The notes: generated from the sequence alone by a model not told the origin. A stretch of DNA of 64,000 bases from WSZJ01 sp964590435 (GCA_964590435.1 CAZPWT010000031.1:1-64000); one strand, 5' to 3'. Shown: positions 1 through 6,674, counted from the stretch's first letter. Made by a program: numbers and translations.

Positions 1-31
1 GAAAAGACGATATAGCGTCAGTAGGGAACAT

Positions 32-290
32 GACCGGCCTCCGTGTAGGGTGCCTCGCAACACCTTCATCGGCAGGCCGGTCGCTTTGTTTTGAGCCAAA
101 CTGGAGGCCTCGAAAGGCCTCAAGAAGTGCAAGAGGTCACACCCTGCATACGACTACAAGTCTGCCCGCCGACGGCGTTCGCGGAAATCCACTCCAGGCC
201 GAACCGAGAACCGGCACAAGGCGATCAAGGACTGATTGCCCTGCCCATCAGAAGTTGTAGGAGAACAATCAAAGTCGATTCCCGTTCGAC
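32..290 (+). other. Predicted structured RNA leader of the RNA-repair gene pair
   Basis: No convincing gene lies in the first 307 bases; short open frames here have no recognisable protein features. The stretch is rich in perfect inverted repeats. A 9-bp stem GACCGGCCT (32-40) pairs with AGGCCGGTC (74-82) and encloses a smaller GGTG/CACC hairpin (49-52/61-64). A 7-bp hairpin GAGGCCT-CGAA-AGGCCTC spans 104-121. A 5-bp stem with a 7-nt loop (274-278/286-290) sits just before the ribosome binding site at 296-301. The stems are seen directly; that they act as an RNA (leader, cofactor or substrate of the repair enzymes) is inference. An upstream gene end before base 32 cannot be excluded. Confidence 0.45.
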
Positions 291-307
291 CGCCCGAGGA
301 GCGTGAT

Positions 308-757
308 GTGGAACTCATCCTGTTCGTGGGGCTGCAGGCCTCAGGCAAGACATCGTTCTTCGTCGAGAGATTCCTGAATTCCCACCATAGGCTGTCGCTG
401 GATCAACTGAAGACGCGGCACCGGGAGCAGAAGTTCCTGGAGACATGCCTGGCGACAAAGACGCCCCTTGTTGTCGACAATACAAATCCCACTCGCGCTG
501 ATCGGCAGAGGTATATAGCGGCTGCGCGCGGCGCAGGCTATGCCGTTCACCTGTACTTCTTCCGTTCGCGGGTGTCGGATTGCCTCGCGCGAAATGAAGT
601 GCGCTCCGGCAAGTCTCGCGTTCCTCGTCCGGCTGTTCTCGGAACATCGGCTCGGTTGGAAATTCCGGCGAGGGAGGAAGGTTACGACGTGATGAAGTTT
701 GTTTCCATCGGGGACGACAACGGGTTCGTCGTGGAGGACTGGCGCGATGAAGTTTGA
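308..757 (+). CDS. PNKP-type polynucleotide kinase (AAA/P-loop ATPase)
   Basis: A 149-aa protein that is probably a 5'-OH polynucleotide kinase acting on nucleic-acid ends. The Walker A motif GLQASGKTS is at residues 8-16. A candidate general base Asp32 is in LSLDQLK, and VVDNTNP (55-61) matches the DNTNP signature of the kinase domain of PNKP enzymes. It is a kinase domain alone, with no phosphatase or ligase domain. The GTG start at 308 is chosen because GAGGAG (296-301) precedes it by 6 nt and the Walker strand begins immediately; an upstream in-frame ATG at 236 adds 24 residues with no family likeness. It overlaps the Thg1-like gene by 11 nt, which suggests coupled translation and a joint role in RNA repair. 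Confidence 0.75.
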   Translation: MELILFVGLQASGKTSFFVERFLNSHHRLSLDQLKTRHREQKFLETCLATKTPLVVDNTNPTRADRQRYIAAARGAGYAVHLYFFRSRVSDCLARNEVRSGKSRVPRPAVLGTSARLEIPAREEGYDVMKFVSIGDDNGFVVEDWRDEV

Positions 758-1517
758 CGATCTCGACGCACGAATGAGAGTGTTCGAAACGGGGCACGAC
801 CTGTGCGTCCTGCCGGGAATCCACGTCGTGGCCCGACTGGACGGGCGGGGATTCACGCATCTGACAAAGGTTTCGCACAAATTCGAAGCGCCCTTCGATG
901 AGCGATTTCGTGAATTGATGACGCACACCACTCGGCACCTGATGGACTGCGGATTGCGCACGGTCTACGGGTATACGCAGAGCGACGAAATCTCCGTGCT
1001 CCTACATCTTGAAGACGACGCGTTTGGCAGAAAGGAGCGCAAACTCCTCTCCGTCCTCGCGGCTGAGGCCAGCGCGACCTTCTCGTTGAAACTCGGATCG
1101 CTTGCGACTTTCGACTGCCGCCTGTGCCAGCTTCCAGGGCCGAGCTACGTCGAGGACTACTTCCGCTGGAGGCAGGCGGATGCGAATCGGAACGCGCTCA
1201 ACGCACACTGTTACTGGATTCAGCGGAGGGAGGGATTTACCGAACGAGAAGCAACGCTGAAACTCGAGGGTATGAGCGTCGCACAGAAGAATGAGTTTCT
1301 TTTCCGGCGCGGTGTCAACTTCAAGGATCTGCCCGCATGGCAGAAGAGGGGAATCGGGGTGTCCTGGGGATCGACGAAAAAGAAGGGGTTCAACCCGAAG
1401 ACCGGCAAGGAGGTTCTCGCCGAGAGGCGAGGTCTCGTGGTTGACCTGGACCTCCCAACCGGAGAAGCGTTTGGCAATCTGCTCCAGCGCATGGCGATGC
1501 AAACTGCGCCTGCTTGA
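747..1517 (+). CDS. Thg1-like 3'-5' RNA polymerase (tRNAHis guanylyltransferase family)
   Basis: A 256-aa Thg1/TLP-family protein. These enzymes add nucleotides in the 3'-5' direction to 5' ends of tRNA; eukaryotic Thg1 adds G-1 to tRNAHis, whereas bacterial Thg1-like proteins repair 5'-truncated tRNAs. The metal-binding motif RLDGRGF (30-36, Asp32) and the second catalytic motif QSDEISVLL (Asp80, Glu81) are intact, and the block FRWRQADANRNALNAHCYW fits the family's middle region. The ATG lies inside the kinase gene, 11 nt before that gene's end. Pairing with a polynucleotide kinase makes sense because TLPs need a 5' phosphate or activated 5' end; that pathway link is inference. Confidence 0.9.
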   Translation: MKFDDLDARMRVFETGHDLCVLPGIHVVARLDGRGFTHLTKVSHKFEAPFDERFRELMTHTTRHLMDCGLRTVYGYTQSDEISVLLHLEDDAFGRKERKLLSVLAAEASATFSLKLGSLATFDCRLCQLPGPSYVEDYFRWRQADANRNALNAHCYWIQRREGFTEREATLKLEGMSVAQKNEFLFRRGVNFKDLPAWQKRGIGVSWGSTKKKGFNPKTGKEVLAERRGLVVDLDLPTGEAFGNLLQRMAMQTAPA

Positions 1518-1592
1518 AGCCCCGCCGCAGGGAGCGGGAAGTCACCTTGATTGAGTCCGACGAACGCGTGAAAGCAGTGCACTGATCGAAGC

Positions 1593-1877
1593 TCATGCGT
1601 CTCCCTGCGCCCTTCCAAACCTCTCCGCCGACCGCGCCTTGGCTTTCGCCGCTTCCACCGCCCGGTCCCGCGCCGGGGCGTCGGTCACGAGCGAATCGAC
1701 GAGGTGGCGCGCGACGTGGGCGACCTCCTCGACGGAACGGCGGAACGCGGCCTCATTCGCCTTCGACGGGGCGTTGAAGCCGCTGATCTTGCGCACGAAC
1801 TGGAGCGACGCGGCGCGGATTTCGTCGTCGGTCGCGGGCGGGGCGAAGTTGAAGAGCGTGCGGATGTTGCGGCACAT
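1593..1877 (-). CDS. DUF2277 family protein
   Basis: A 94-aa protein of unknown function that starts with MCRNIRTLFNFAPPATDDEI, the diagnostic N-terminus of DUF2277. It continues with RAASLQFVRKISGFNAPSKANE and a helical C-terminus. Proteins of this family are small, cytosolic and widely distributed; no biochemical activity is established. The ATG is 1 nt past the stop codon of the VOC-family gene, so the two are very likely one transcription unit. The C-terminus is Ala/Arg-rich. Family recognition is firm, but the sequence gives no function. Confidence 0.85.
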   Translation of the reverse strand: MCRNIRTLFNFAPPATDDEIRAASLQFVRKISGFNAPSKANEAAFRRSVEEVAHVARHLVDSLVTDAPARDRAVEAAKAKARSAERFGRAQGDA

Positions 1878-1878
1878 G

Positions 1879-2358
1879 TCAGGCGACTCCGCCCTCGGGC
1901 TCCATCAGCGCGAGGACGGCGCCGGTGGGGTCCTTGAAGATGCAGAAGCGGCCGACCTGCGGAATGACGGAGGGCGGGTGGATATGGATGCCGCCGAGCT
2001 CGGCGATCTTTTTCCAGGCGGCGTCGATGTCGCGCACGGCGATGTAGCCGCACCAGTGCGTCGGGACGAGCGCGGGGAACTCCGGCTCGGTCATGCGCAT
2101 GATCCCCGCAACGGACTTCTCGCCGATCTTCGCCACCCGGTACGGCGCCTTCCCGTCCCCCATCGGCCAGTCCTGGTGCGACCACCCGAGGAGCTTCTTG
2201 AAGAATTCCAGCGCGCGCACTTCGTCCCGCGTCATGAGCTCGTTCCACATGAATTCGCCGTGGCGGGGCTTGGCGTTCATGTTTGAAGCGGGGGTCTTCT
2301 TGCGGGCTGGCGGTTTCTTCACTGCCTTTTTCGGCGCTTTGCGGGCCTTCTTTGCCAT
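1879..2358 (-). CDS. VOC (glyoxalase/bleomycin-resistance) family protein
   Basis: A 159-aa protein. About 30 N-terminal residues are a Lys/Ala/Pro-rich basic tail, followed by one vicinal-oxygen-chelate unit from about residue 33 (GEFMWNELMTRD). It shows the typical pairing strand-helix FFKKLLGW, a middle VAGIMRM, and a second half GYIAVRDIDAAWKKIAELGG ending in FCIFKDPTGAVLALMEP. Members act as dioxygenases, glyoxalases or binding proteins, usually with a metal; the substrate cannot be named. The basic tail is unusual for the family and resembles nucleic-acid-binding tails. The start uses GGAG upstream. It is followed at 1 nt by the DUF2277 gene. Confidence 0.8.
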   Translation of the reverse strand: MAKKARKAPKKAVKKPPARKKTPASNMNAKPRHGEFMWNELMTRDEVRALEFFKKLLGWSHQDWPMGDGKAPYRVAKIGEKSVAGIMRMTEPEFPALVPTHWCGYIAVRDIDAAWKKIAELGGIHIHPPSVIPQVGRFCIFKDPTGAVLALMEPEGGVA

Positions 2359-2400
2359 GGGAGGTCTCCTTCGAGTGAGTTGGAAGCAAGGCGGCCGATT

Positions 2401-2694
2401 CTATGTCCCCGGGGGCAAACTCCCACCGGAGATTGCCGGGATGAACGTGATCTCATCGCCGTCCTTCAGCGGAATGTTGAGGGTCTTCATCTCCCGCGTG
2501 TTGTCCTCGTTGAGGAAGCACAGCACGTGAGGCCGGAATTTCCCCGTGTCCTCGCAAAGGTGGTGGCGAAGGACCGGCGCCTTCTCGAACACGGCCTCGA
2601 TCGCTCCCGCGAGCGTCGTCGCCTCGACGCGGAGCTTCTTCGCCCCCACGATGTTGTGGAGCATGGCGGGGAGGAGGACGTCGACGCGGCTCAT
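2401..2694 (-). CDS. MoaD/ThiS family ubiquitin-like protein with C-terminal tail
   Basis: A 97-aa beta-grasp protein of the MoaD/ThiS/SAMP type, used as a sulfur carrier or protein modifier after activation of a C-terminal Gly-Gly. The end reads LKDGDEITFIPAISGGSLPPGT, so the GG is followed by six residues (SLPPGT) instead of ending the chain; maturation would need a protease, or the carrier function is lost. The ATG at 2694 is chosen because GTGGAG precedes it; an upstream in-frame ATG at 2730 lies inside a long inverted repeat. The neighbour on the same strand is a BNR/sialidase-like protein, a pairing I have seen in other genomes (recollection, not checked). Confidence 0.75.
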   Translation of the reverse strand: MSRVDVLLPAMLHNIVGAKKLRVEATTLAGAIEAVFEKAPVLRHHLCEDTGKFRPHVLCFLNEDNTREMKTLNIPLKDGDEITFIPAISGGSLPPGT

Positions 2695-2697
2695 CGT

Positions 2698-2865
2698 TAA
2701 GTAACTCCACGTTGATTCCTTGCCATCCATCCGCGCGTCTTTCGTCGTCCCGCGTCGTCGTCGATCCTCACTGGAGCTCCGTTCCGCTCCAGTTCCGGTC
2801 TCCTCCTTGCGGGCCGGCGAAATCCGCGGCGGCTGAATGGCAAGGAATCAACGTGGAGCTACTTA
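2698..2865. repeat. 29-bp near-perfect inverted repeat, long stem-loop between sialidase-like and MoaD-like genes
   Basis: Positions 2698-2726 and 2837-2865 are reverse complements over 29 nt with one mismatch. The 110-nt loop contains a second hairpin, ACTGGAGC (2770-2777) against GCTCCAGT (2786-2793). On the minus-strand transcript the stem spans the stop codon of the sialidase-like gene at one foot and the ribosome binding site (GTGGAG) of the MoaD-like gene at the other. It could therefore hide that ribosome binding site or represent a small non-autonomous element. No transposase is nearby. Confidence 0.85.
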
Positions 2866-3336
2866 CACGACGCTGGCGCTGACCGACAGCACCGGCGGCA
2901 GGAACCCGGCGAGCGTGCCCCACGAGCGGCCGGCGTCGGCGCTGTGGAAGACGTGGCCGGTGCCGGTGCCGACGTAGACGCCGCAGGGGTTGAGCGTGTC
3001 GGCGGACATCCCCTCGCGGAGGACGCTGAGGTACGCGCCGTTCGCGGGGAGACCCTTCGACAGCCCCGTCCATCCCTTGCCCGGGCCGTTCCAGCGGAAG
3101 ACGCGGAACTGCCCCCCGGTCGCGCGGAACTGGTAGTTCGTCCCCGTCTTGAGCGGCGTCGTGAAGCACGTGTCGGGGTCGTTCGCGTCGAGCGCGAGCC
3201 CGAAGCCGAAGTCGCTGGGCAGCCCCATGTGGATCGCGTTCCAGCTCGCGCCGTAATCGTCCGACCGGTACACGCCGACGTGGTTCTGCTGGTAGATGCG
3301 CCCCGGCGCCGCCGGGTGCAAGAGCAGCTTGTGCAC
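2863..3336 (-). CDS. BNR/sialidase-like beta-propeller protein, C-terminal part after in-frame TGA
   Basis: This is the 157-codon continuation of the reading frame that is open in 3337-3987; only the TGA at 3337-3339 separates them. It begins VHKLLLHPAAPGRIYQQNH and carries the BNR-type repeats VYRSDDYGASWNAI and HVFHSADAGRSWGTL, so it completes the beta-propeller. The first codon is GTG with no ribosome binding site, which argues against an independent gene. The combined length (about 374 codons) is normal for exo-alpha-sialidase-like/WD40-YVTN-BNR proteins, so the interruption is the only defect. Its stop codon lies within the 29-bp inverted repeat. Confidence 0.7.
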   Translation of the reverse strand: MHKLLLHPAAPGRIYQQNHVGVYRSDDYGASWNAIHMGLPSDFGFGLALDANDPDTCFTTPLKTGTNYQFRATGGQFRVFRWNGPGKGWTGLSKGLPANGAYLSVLREGMSADTLNPCGVYVGTGTGHVFHSADAGRSWGTLAGFLPPVLSVSASVV

Positions 3337-3987
3337 TCAGGTGCCGACGTCCGTCTGCTTCGGCGCGCCGGGGTACTTCGCCACCGCCTTGTTGATCGAC
3401 GTCCACGACTTCCCGCCGTCGTCCGACCGCCACGCGCCGCACGCCGAGATCCCCACGTACATCCGCTTCCCGTCCGCGGGGTCCAGCTGGATCGAGTGCG
3501 CCGCCATCCCGCCCGCCCCCGGCATCCACTTCTTCCGCGTCGGGTGGTTGTTCAGGCTCTCCACCGGCTCCCACGTCTTCCCGTCGTCCTCCGTCCGGAA
3601 CAGCCCCGCCGGCGCCGTCCCCGCGTACAGCACTCCCTTCTCGCCCTTCCGCCCCGGCTCCACGTGCCACACCCGCTGCGCCTTCGAGATCCCCCACTGC
3701 TTGTAGAACTTCTCGTGCTGGGGAAGCGGCTTGGGCGGGACCGGCGGCTTTTTCGCGCCGGTGAACTTCGCGGACTTGAGGTCGCCGCTCATGACCGTCG
3801 TGCCGAACACGTCGCTCACCGCCGCCGCGTGGATCTTCGGCGACCGCCGCGCGTCCACCGTCGCGTGGTACACGTGCCACCCCTCGAGGAACGGCCCGCG
3901 CAGCTTCCAGTCCCGCCGCTTCGTCGACGACTCCGCCACGAACAGCCCGCGCTTGGTGCCGATGCAGACGACGACGCGATCCGCCAT
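3337..3987 (-). CDS. BNR/sialidase-like beta-propeller protein, N-terminal part ending at in-frame TGA
   Basis: The first 216 codons of a BNR-repeat protein starting MADRVVVCIGTKRGLFVAES after AAAAGGAG. It contains LFRTEDDGKTWEPV and AWRSDDGGKSWTSI repeats. Such proteins are annotated as exo-alpha-sialidase or glycosyl hydrolase, although enzymatic residues of true sialidases are not evident, so the activity is uncertain. The frame meets TGA immediately before VHKLLLHP. From memory, relatives have a Cys or Trp at this point, which would fit a nonsense change, a sequencing error or selenocysteine. A 6-bp GC hairpin (3302-3316) follows the TGA at a spacing possible for a bacterial SECIS, but such hairpins are cheap in this GC-rich DNA. 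Confidence 0.75.
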   Translation of the reverse strand: MADRVVVCIGTKRGLFVAESSTKRRDWKLRGPFLEGWHVYHATVDARRSPKIHAAAVSDVFGTTVMSGDLKSAKFTGAKKPPVPPKPLPQHEKFYKQWGISKAQRVWHVEPGRKGEKGVLYAGTAPAGLFRTEDDGKTWEPVESLNNHPTRKKWMPGAGGMAAHSIQLDPADGKRMYVGISACGAWRSDDGGKSWTSINKAVAKYPGAPKQTDVGT

Positions 3988-4001
3988 GGACGTCTCCTTT
4001 T

Positions 4002-4421
4002 CTACTTGGACTCCGCCTTCTTCTCGCGGCGGGCGTCGATGCTCAGGGGGCCGGAACCTTTGCAGGCCATGAAGAGGAACAGGAAGCAGTACACGACGGC
4101 GGGCTCGCCGCCGTTGCAGCCCGGGAGGTACTTGGCGATGCCGTCGAGCTTGTTCATCTCGCCGAAGACGTGGAATTGCCAGTAGGCGACGGCCATGGTG
4201 CCGCTGGCGACGAAGGCGGCGCAGCGGCCGAAGAGGCCGAGGGCGATGAGGAGGCCGCAGGCGAGCTCGAGGACGCCGCCGAACCAGATCTGGGTGCCGA
4301 ATTTCGGGAGGGGGTAGGGCATGAGCCAGCCGAAGAGTTTCTGCTGGCCGTGGAAGGCGTACATCAGGCCGGTGACGATGCGGACGATGGCGTAGATGCG
4401 GTCGGTGAACGGGGCCAGCAT
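4002..4421 (-). CDS. DoxX family integral membrane protein
   Basis: A 139-aa inner-membrane protein with four hydrophobic segments. RIYAIVRIVTGLMYAFHGQQKLFGW at the N-terminus is the typical DoxX opening, and GGVLELACGLLIALGLFGRCAAFVASG matches the second and third helices. DoxX proteins are linked to thiosulfate:quinone oxidation in archaea and to redox-stress membrane complexes in bacteria; the specific role here is not shown. It lies 14 nt upstream of the sialidase-like gene and 39 nt downstream of the AHSA1 genes, so it probably belongs to the ArsR-controlled transcription unit. Confidence 0.85.
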   Translation of the reverse strand: MLAPFTDRIYAIVRIVTGLMYAFHGQQKLFGWLMPYPLPKFGTQIWFGGVLELACGLLIALGLFGRCAAFVASGTMAVAYWQFHVFGEMNKLDGIAKYLPGCNGGEPAVVYCFLFLFMACKGSGPLSIDARREKKAESK

Positions 4422-4460
4422 GCGGATTCCTTCCTAAAGGTCCGGCTTGAGGAACGGAGC

Positions 4461-5345
4461 TTACGACATGCGGGCAAGTTCCGTCTCTAGCCTGTCGAGC
4501 ATTTGCCCGTTCGCCTCCTCGAGAAACCCCCTGAATTTCGGGTTCAGCTTCGTGCTTTCCGCGAACACCTGTCGGAAGACGAGGATCGTGCGCGGGCCCA
4601 TTCCGGACAGGGAGGCGACGATCCGGAAGTGGTGCCCCTTGGACGGGTGCTCGAGGACGATGCGGCGCGGGCGTTCGAGTTCGAGGAAGCGCCAGGAATT
4701 GGGGTAGTCCTTGCCGTCGGGGCCGTGCATGACGAGATCCCAGCGGCCGCCGGTGCGCGGCTCGAACCGGGAGATCGTGTTGGTGAAGCCCTTCGGCCCC
4801 CACCAGCGGGCGACGATCTTCGCCGTGGTCCACGCGCGATACACCTGTGCCGGCGACGTTTCGAGGCAGCGGACGCTGGCGGTCTCGCGCTTCGCTGACC
4901 CCGACAGCGTGGTGTCGAGCTTGTCGAGCGACTGGCACCACCCGGCCTCCATTCCCGGGAGGAACGCGGCGGCGGCGGCGGTCGCGCGGACGACACGGGC
5001 TTCGAGCGAGACGAGCGTGCGCCGGCCGCGGGCCGCGAACGTGACGGTGTTGCGGACTTCGAACATCAGGTTCCCCTTGGCGTCGGGAACGCCGCTCAGG
5101 AACACGAGCTTCCGCGGCGCCGCGAGTTCCTCGACGGTCCCCAGCATGGTGTGCACCGAGCCGTCGGGGCCCTTCATGTCGATGCGGATCGCGCCGCCCG
5201 GCCGCGCGTCGAACTTGCAGACCGGGGCGGTCCAGTCGATCGGCCCCCACCATTGCGCGAGGGCTTTGCGGTCGGTCCACGCGCGCCAGACGACGGCGCG
5301 GGGCGCCTCGAAGATCCGGCGGAACGTCACGCGGGGGCGCTTCAC
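4461..5345 (-). CDS. Two-domain AHSA1/SRPBCC (START-like) protein
   Basis: A 294-aa cytosolic protein made of two tandem AHSA1-type domains of the SRPBCC fold. Each opens with the family pattern: FEAPRAVVWRAWTDRKALAQWWGP (domain 1) and ETSPAQVYRAWTTAKIVARWWGPKGF (domain 2). These domains bind small hydrophobic ligands or act as Hsp90-activator-like modules; single-domain forms often follow an ArsR gene, as here. The GTG start at 5345 follows AGGAGG by 4 nt, and its GTGA overlaps the stop of the preceding gene, so translation is probably coupled. Single-domain members are usually about 150 aa, so this is a fusion or duplication. Confidence 0.85.
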   Translation of the reverse strand: MKRPRVTFRRIFEAPRAVVWRAWTDRKALAQWWGPIDWTAPVCKFDARPGGAIRIDMKGPDGSVHTMLGTVEELAAPRKLVFLSGVPDAKGNLMFEVRNTVTFAARGRRTLVSLEARVVRATAAAAAFLPGMEAGWCQSLDKLDTTLSGSAKRETASVRCLETSPAQVYRAWTTAKIVARWWGPKGFTNTISRFEPRTGGRWDLVMHGPDGKDYPNSWRFLELERPRRIVLEHPSKGHHFRIVASLSGMGPRTILVFRQVFAESTKLNPKFRGFLEEANGQMLDRLETELARMS

Positions 5346-6307
5346 CGGGCCTCCTTCGCGATGTACGCGTCGAGGTTCTCGAAGGTCCCGGTCCAGCCGC
5401 CGGTCATGCTCGGGTGGGCCGCGTCGAACGCCGCGCGCTCCTCGGCGGTCGCCTCGTACGGGCACCATTCCAGCGTGACCCGCGTCTTTCCGCCCTCGTC
5501 GTCGAACGTGACCGTCGAGAGCAACGTCATCGGCCACACCGGCGCCATCGGGTGCCGCGCCCAGGCGGCTGCCGGGTCGCTGAATCCTGAGAGCATCACG
5601 ATCCGCCGCGGCGGCGTGATCTCGCGCCACAGCCACTTCCCCCAGATCTCCATCCCGTCCGGGCTGCGCAGGCCGTAGTGCATCACCCCTCCCGGGCGGA
5701 GGTCGTTCGTGCAGGCCGGCATCGTGAGCCCCTTCGGCCCGAACCACTTCTTCAGCTCCGACGCCTCCGTCCAGGCGCGGAAGACCATCTCGCGCGGCGC
5801 CGCGACGACCCGCGTCATCTGGAACACGCCCTTCCCCGGCCTCATGCGCTCCACCTGCTCCGCGCACTTTTCCAGGTGCTGCCTCCCGCCCTCGTCCGCC
5901 TTGAACGTCCGGATGACGTGCTCGCGTGCGGAGGCGGTGGGGAAGAGGGCGCGCATGGTGACGAGGGTCTTGCCGCCCTTGTCCTCGAAGGAGACGGTGG
6001 TGCGGAAGTTCTCGTCGTTCGGGTCGCCGTGGACGTAGCGGAGGAGGCCGGGCGCCTTGATCTCGAGGAACGTGATCCTGTTCGGGTAGTCCCTGCCGTC
6101 CGGGCCGTGCATCGTGAAGACCCACGAGCCGCCCTCGCGGATGTCGGCCTGCTTCGTCGTATGGGTGAACCCGCGCGGCCCCCACCAGCGGGCGAGGTGC
6201 TTCGGGTCGGTCCATGCCGCGAAGACGAGTTCGCGCGGTGCGTCGAAGAGGCGTTCGATGACCATCTCGCGGTCGGAGGTCCCGGTGGCGTCGGGCTTAC
6301 GGCTCAT
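5342..6307 (-). CDS. Two-domain AHSA1/SRPBCC (START-like) protein
   Basis: A 321-aa paralogue of the next gene, also with two AHSA1 domains: FDAPRELVFAAWTDPKHLARWWGPRGF near residue 17 and VAAPREMVFRAWTEASELKKWFGPKG in the second half. Motifs such as GGSWVFTMHGPDGRDYPN are typical of the ligand pocket of this family. It begins 11 nt inside the ArsR gene (ATG at 6307), ends with a 4-nt overlap onto the second AHSA1 gene, and is therefore the middle member of a coupled ArsR-AHSA1-AHSA1 unit. The pair provides four START-like domains from two genes. Ligand unknown. Confidence 0.85.
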   Translation of the reverse strand: MSRKPDATGTSDREMVIERLFDAPRELVFAAWTDPKHLARWWGPRGFTHTTKQADIREGGSWVFTMHGPDGRDYPNRITFLEIKAPGLLRYVHGDPNDENFRTTVSFEDKGGKTLVTMRALFPTASAREHVIRTFKADEGGRQHLEKCAEQVERMRPGKGVFQMTRVVAAPREMVFRAWTEASELKKWFGPKGLTMPACTNDLRPGGVMHYGLRSPDGMEIWGKWLWREITPPRRIVMLSGFSDPAAAWARHPMAPVWPMTLLSTVTFDDEGGKTRVTLEWCPYEATAEERAAFDAAHPSMTGGWTGTFENLDAYIAKEAR

Positions 6308-6644
6308 TCTTCTTCTCCTGTTGTTGAAGCTGTTTGAGGTAGGCGTCGAGGCGGTCGAACGACTCGTTCCAGAAGCGCTCGAAGGCGCTGACCCACTGGT
6401 GGACGGGTTTAAGGCCGCGCGCGTCGAGGCGGTAGAGGCGCTGTTTCCCCGCGCCGCGGACGCGGACGAGGCCGACCTGCCTGAGCACGCGCAGGTGCTT
6501 GGAGACCTGGGGCTGGGCGAAGCGCGTGGCGCGGACGACGTCGCCGACGGAGCTCTCGCCGCGGCGGAGGAGGTTGAGGATGCGGCGGCGGCGCGGCTCG
6601 GCGATGGCGTTGAAGGGATCGAAGGTGGTGGCCTTGCGTGCCAT
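6297..6644 (-). CDS. ArsR-family winged-helix repressor
   Basis: A 115-aa DNA-binding repressor. It shows FDPFNAIAEPRRRRILNLL, then the winged-helix recognition helix region ATRFAQPQVSKHLRVLRQVGLV and the wing VRGAGKQRLYRLD; the C-terminus VHQWVSAFERFWNESFDRLDAYLKQLQ is the form always found in ArsR genes preceding AHSA1 genes. No ArsR-type CxC metal site is present, so it probably senses something other than arsenite. A perfect 8-bp palindrome lies 9 nt upstream of the start and is very likely its own operator. Downstream AHSA1, DoxX and possibly sialidase/MoaD genes would be under its control. Confidence 0.9.
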   Translation of the reverse strand: MARKATTFDPFNAIAEPRRRRILNLLRRGESSVGDVVRATRFAQPQVSKHLRVLRQVGLVRVRGAGKQRLYRLDARGLKPVHQWVSAFERFWNESFDRLDAYLKQLQQQEKKNEP

Positions 6645-6652
6645 GCCGGGAT

Positions 6653-6674
6653 CATATTCCGATATGGGAATATG
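6653..6674. promoter_or_regulatory. Operator palindrome for the ArsR-family repressor
   Basis: CATATTCC (6653-6660) and GGAATATG (6667-6674) are perfect reverse complements with a 6-nt spacer. The site is AT-rich in a strongly GC-rich region and lies immediately upstream of the ArsR start codon at 6644. This is the size and position expected of an autorepression site for a dimeric winged-helix repressor. Binding is inferred. Confidence 0.75.

Noticed and set aside
274..290. tRNA T-arm-like hairpin (5-bp stem, 7-nt loop)
   Set aside because: The loop lacks the TTCRA consensus and no acceptor, D or anticodon arms can be placed around it.
30..306. Two short plus-strand frames (76 and 71 codons) before the kinase gene
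   Set aside because: No ribosome binding sites, no hydrophobic or domain pattern, and the DNA is better explained by RNA stem structure.
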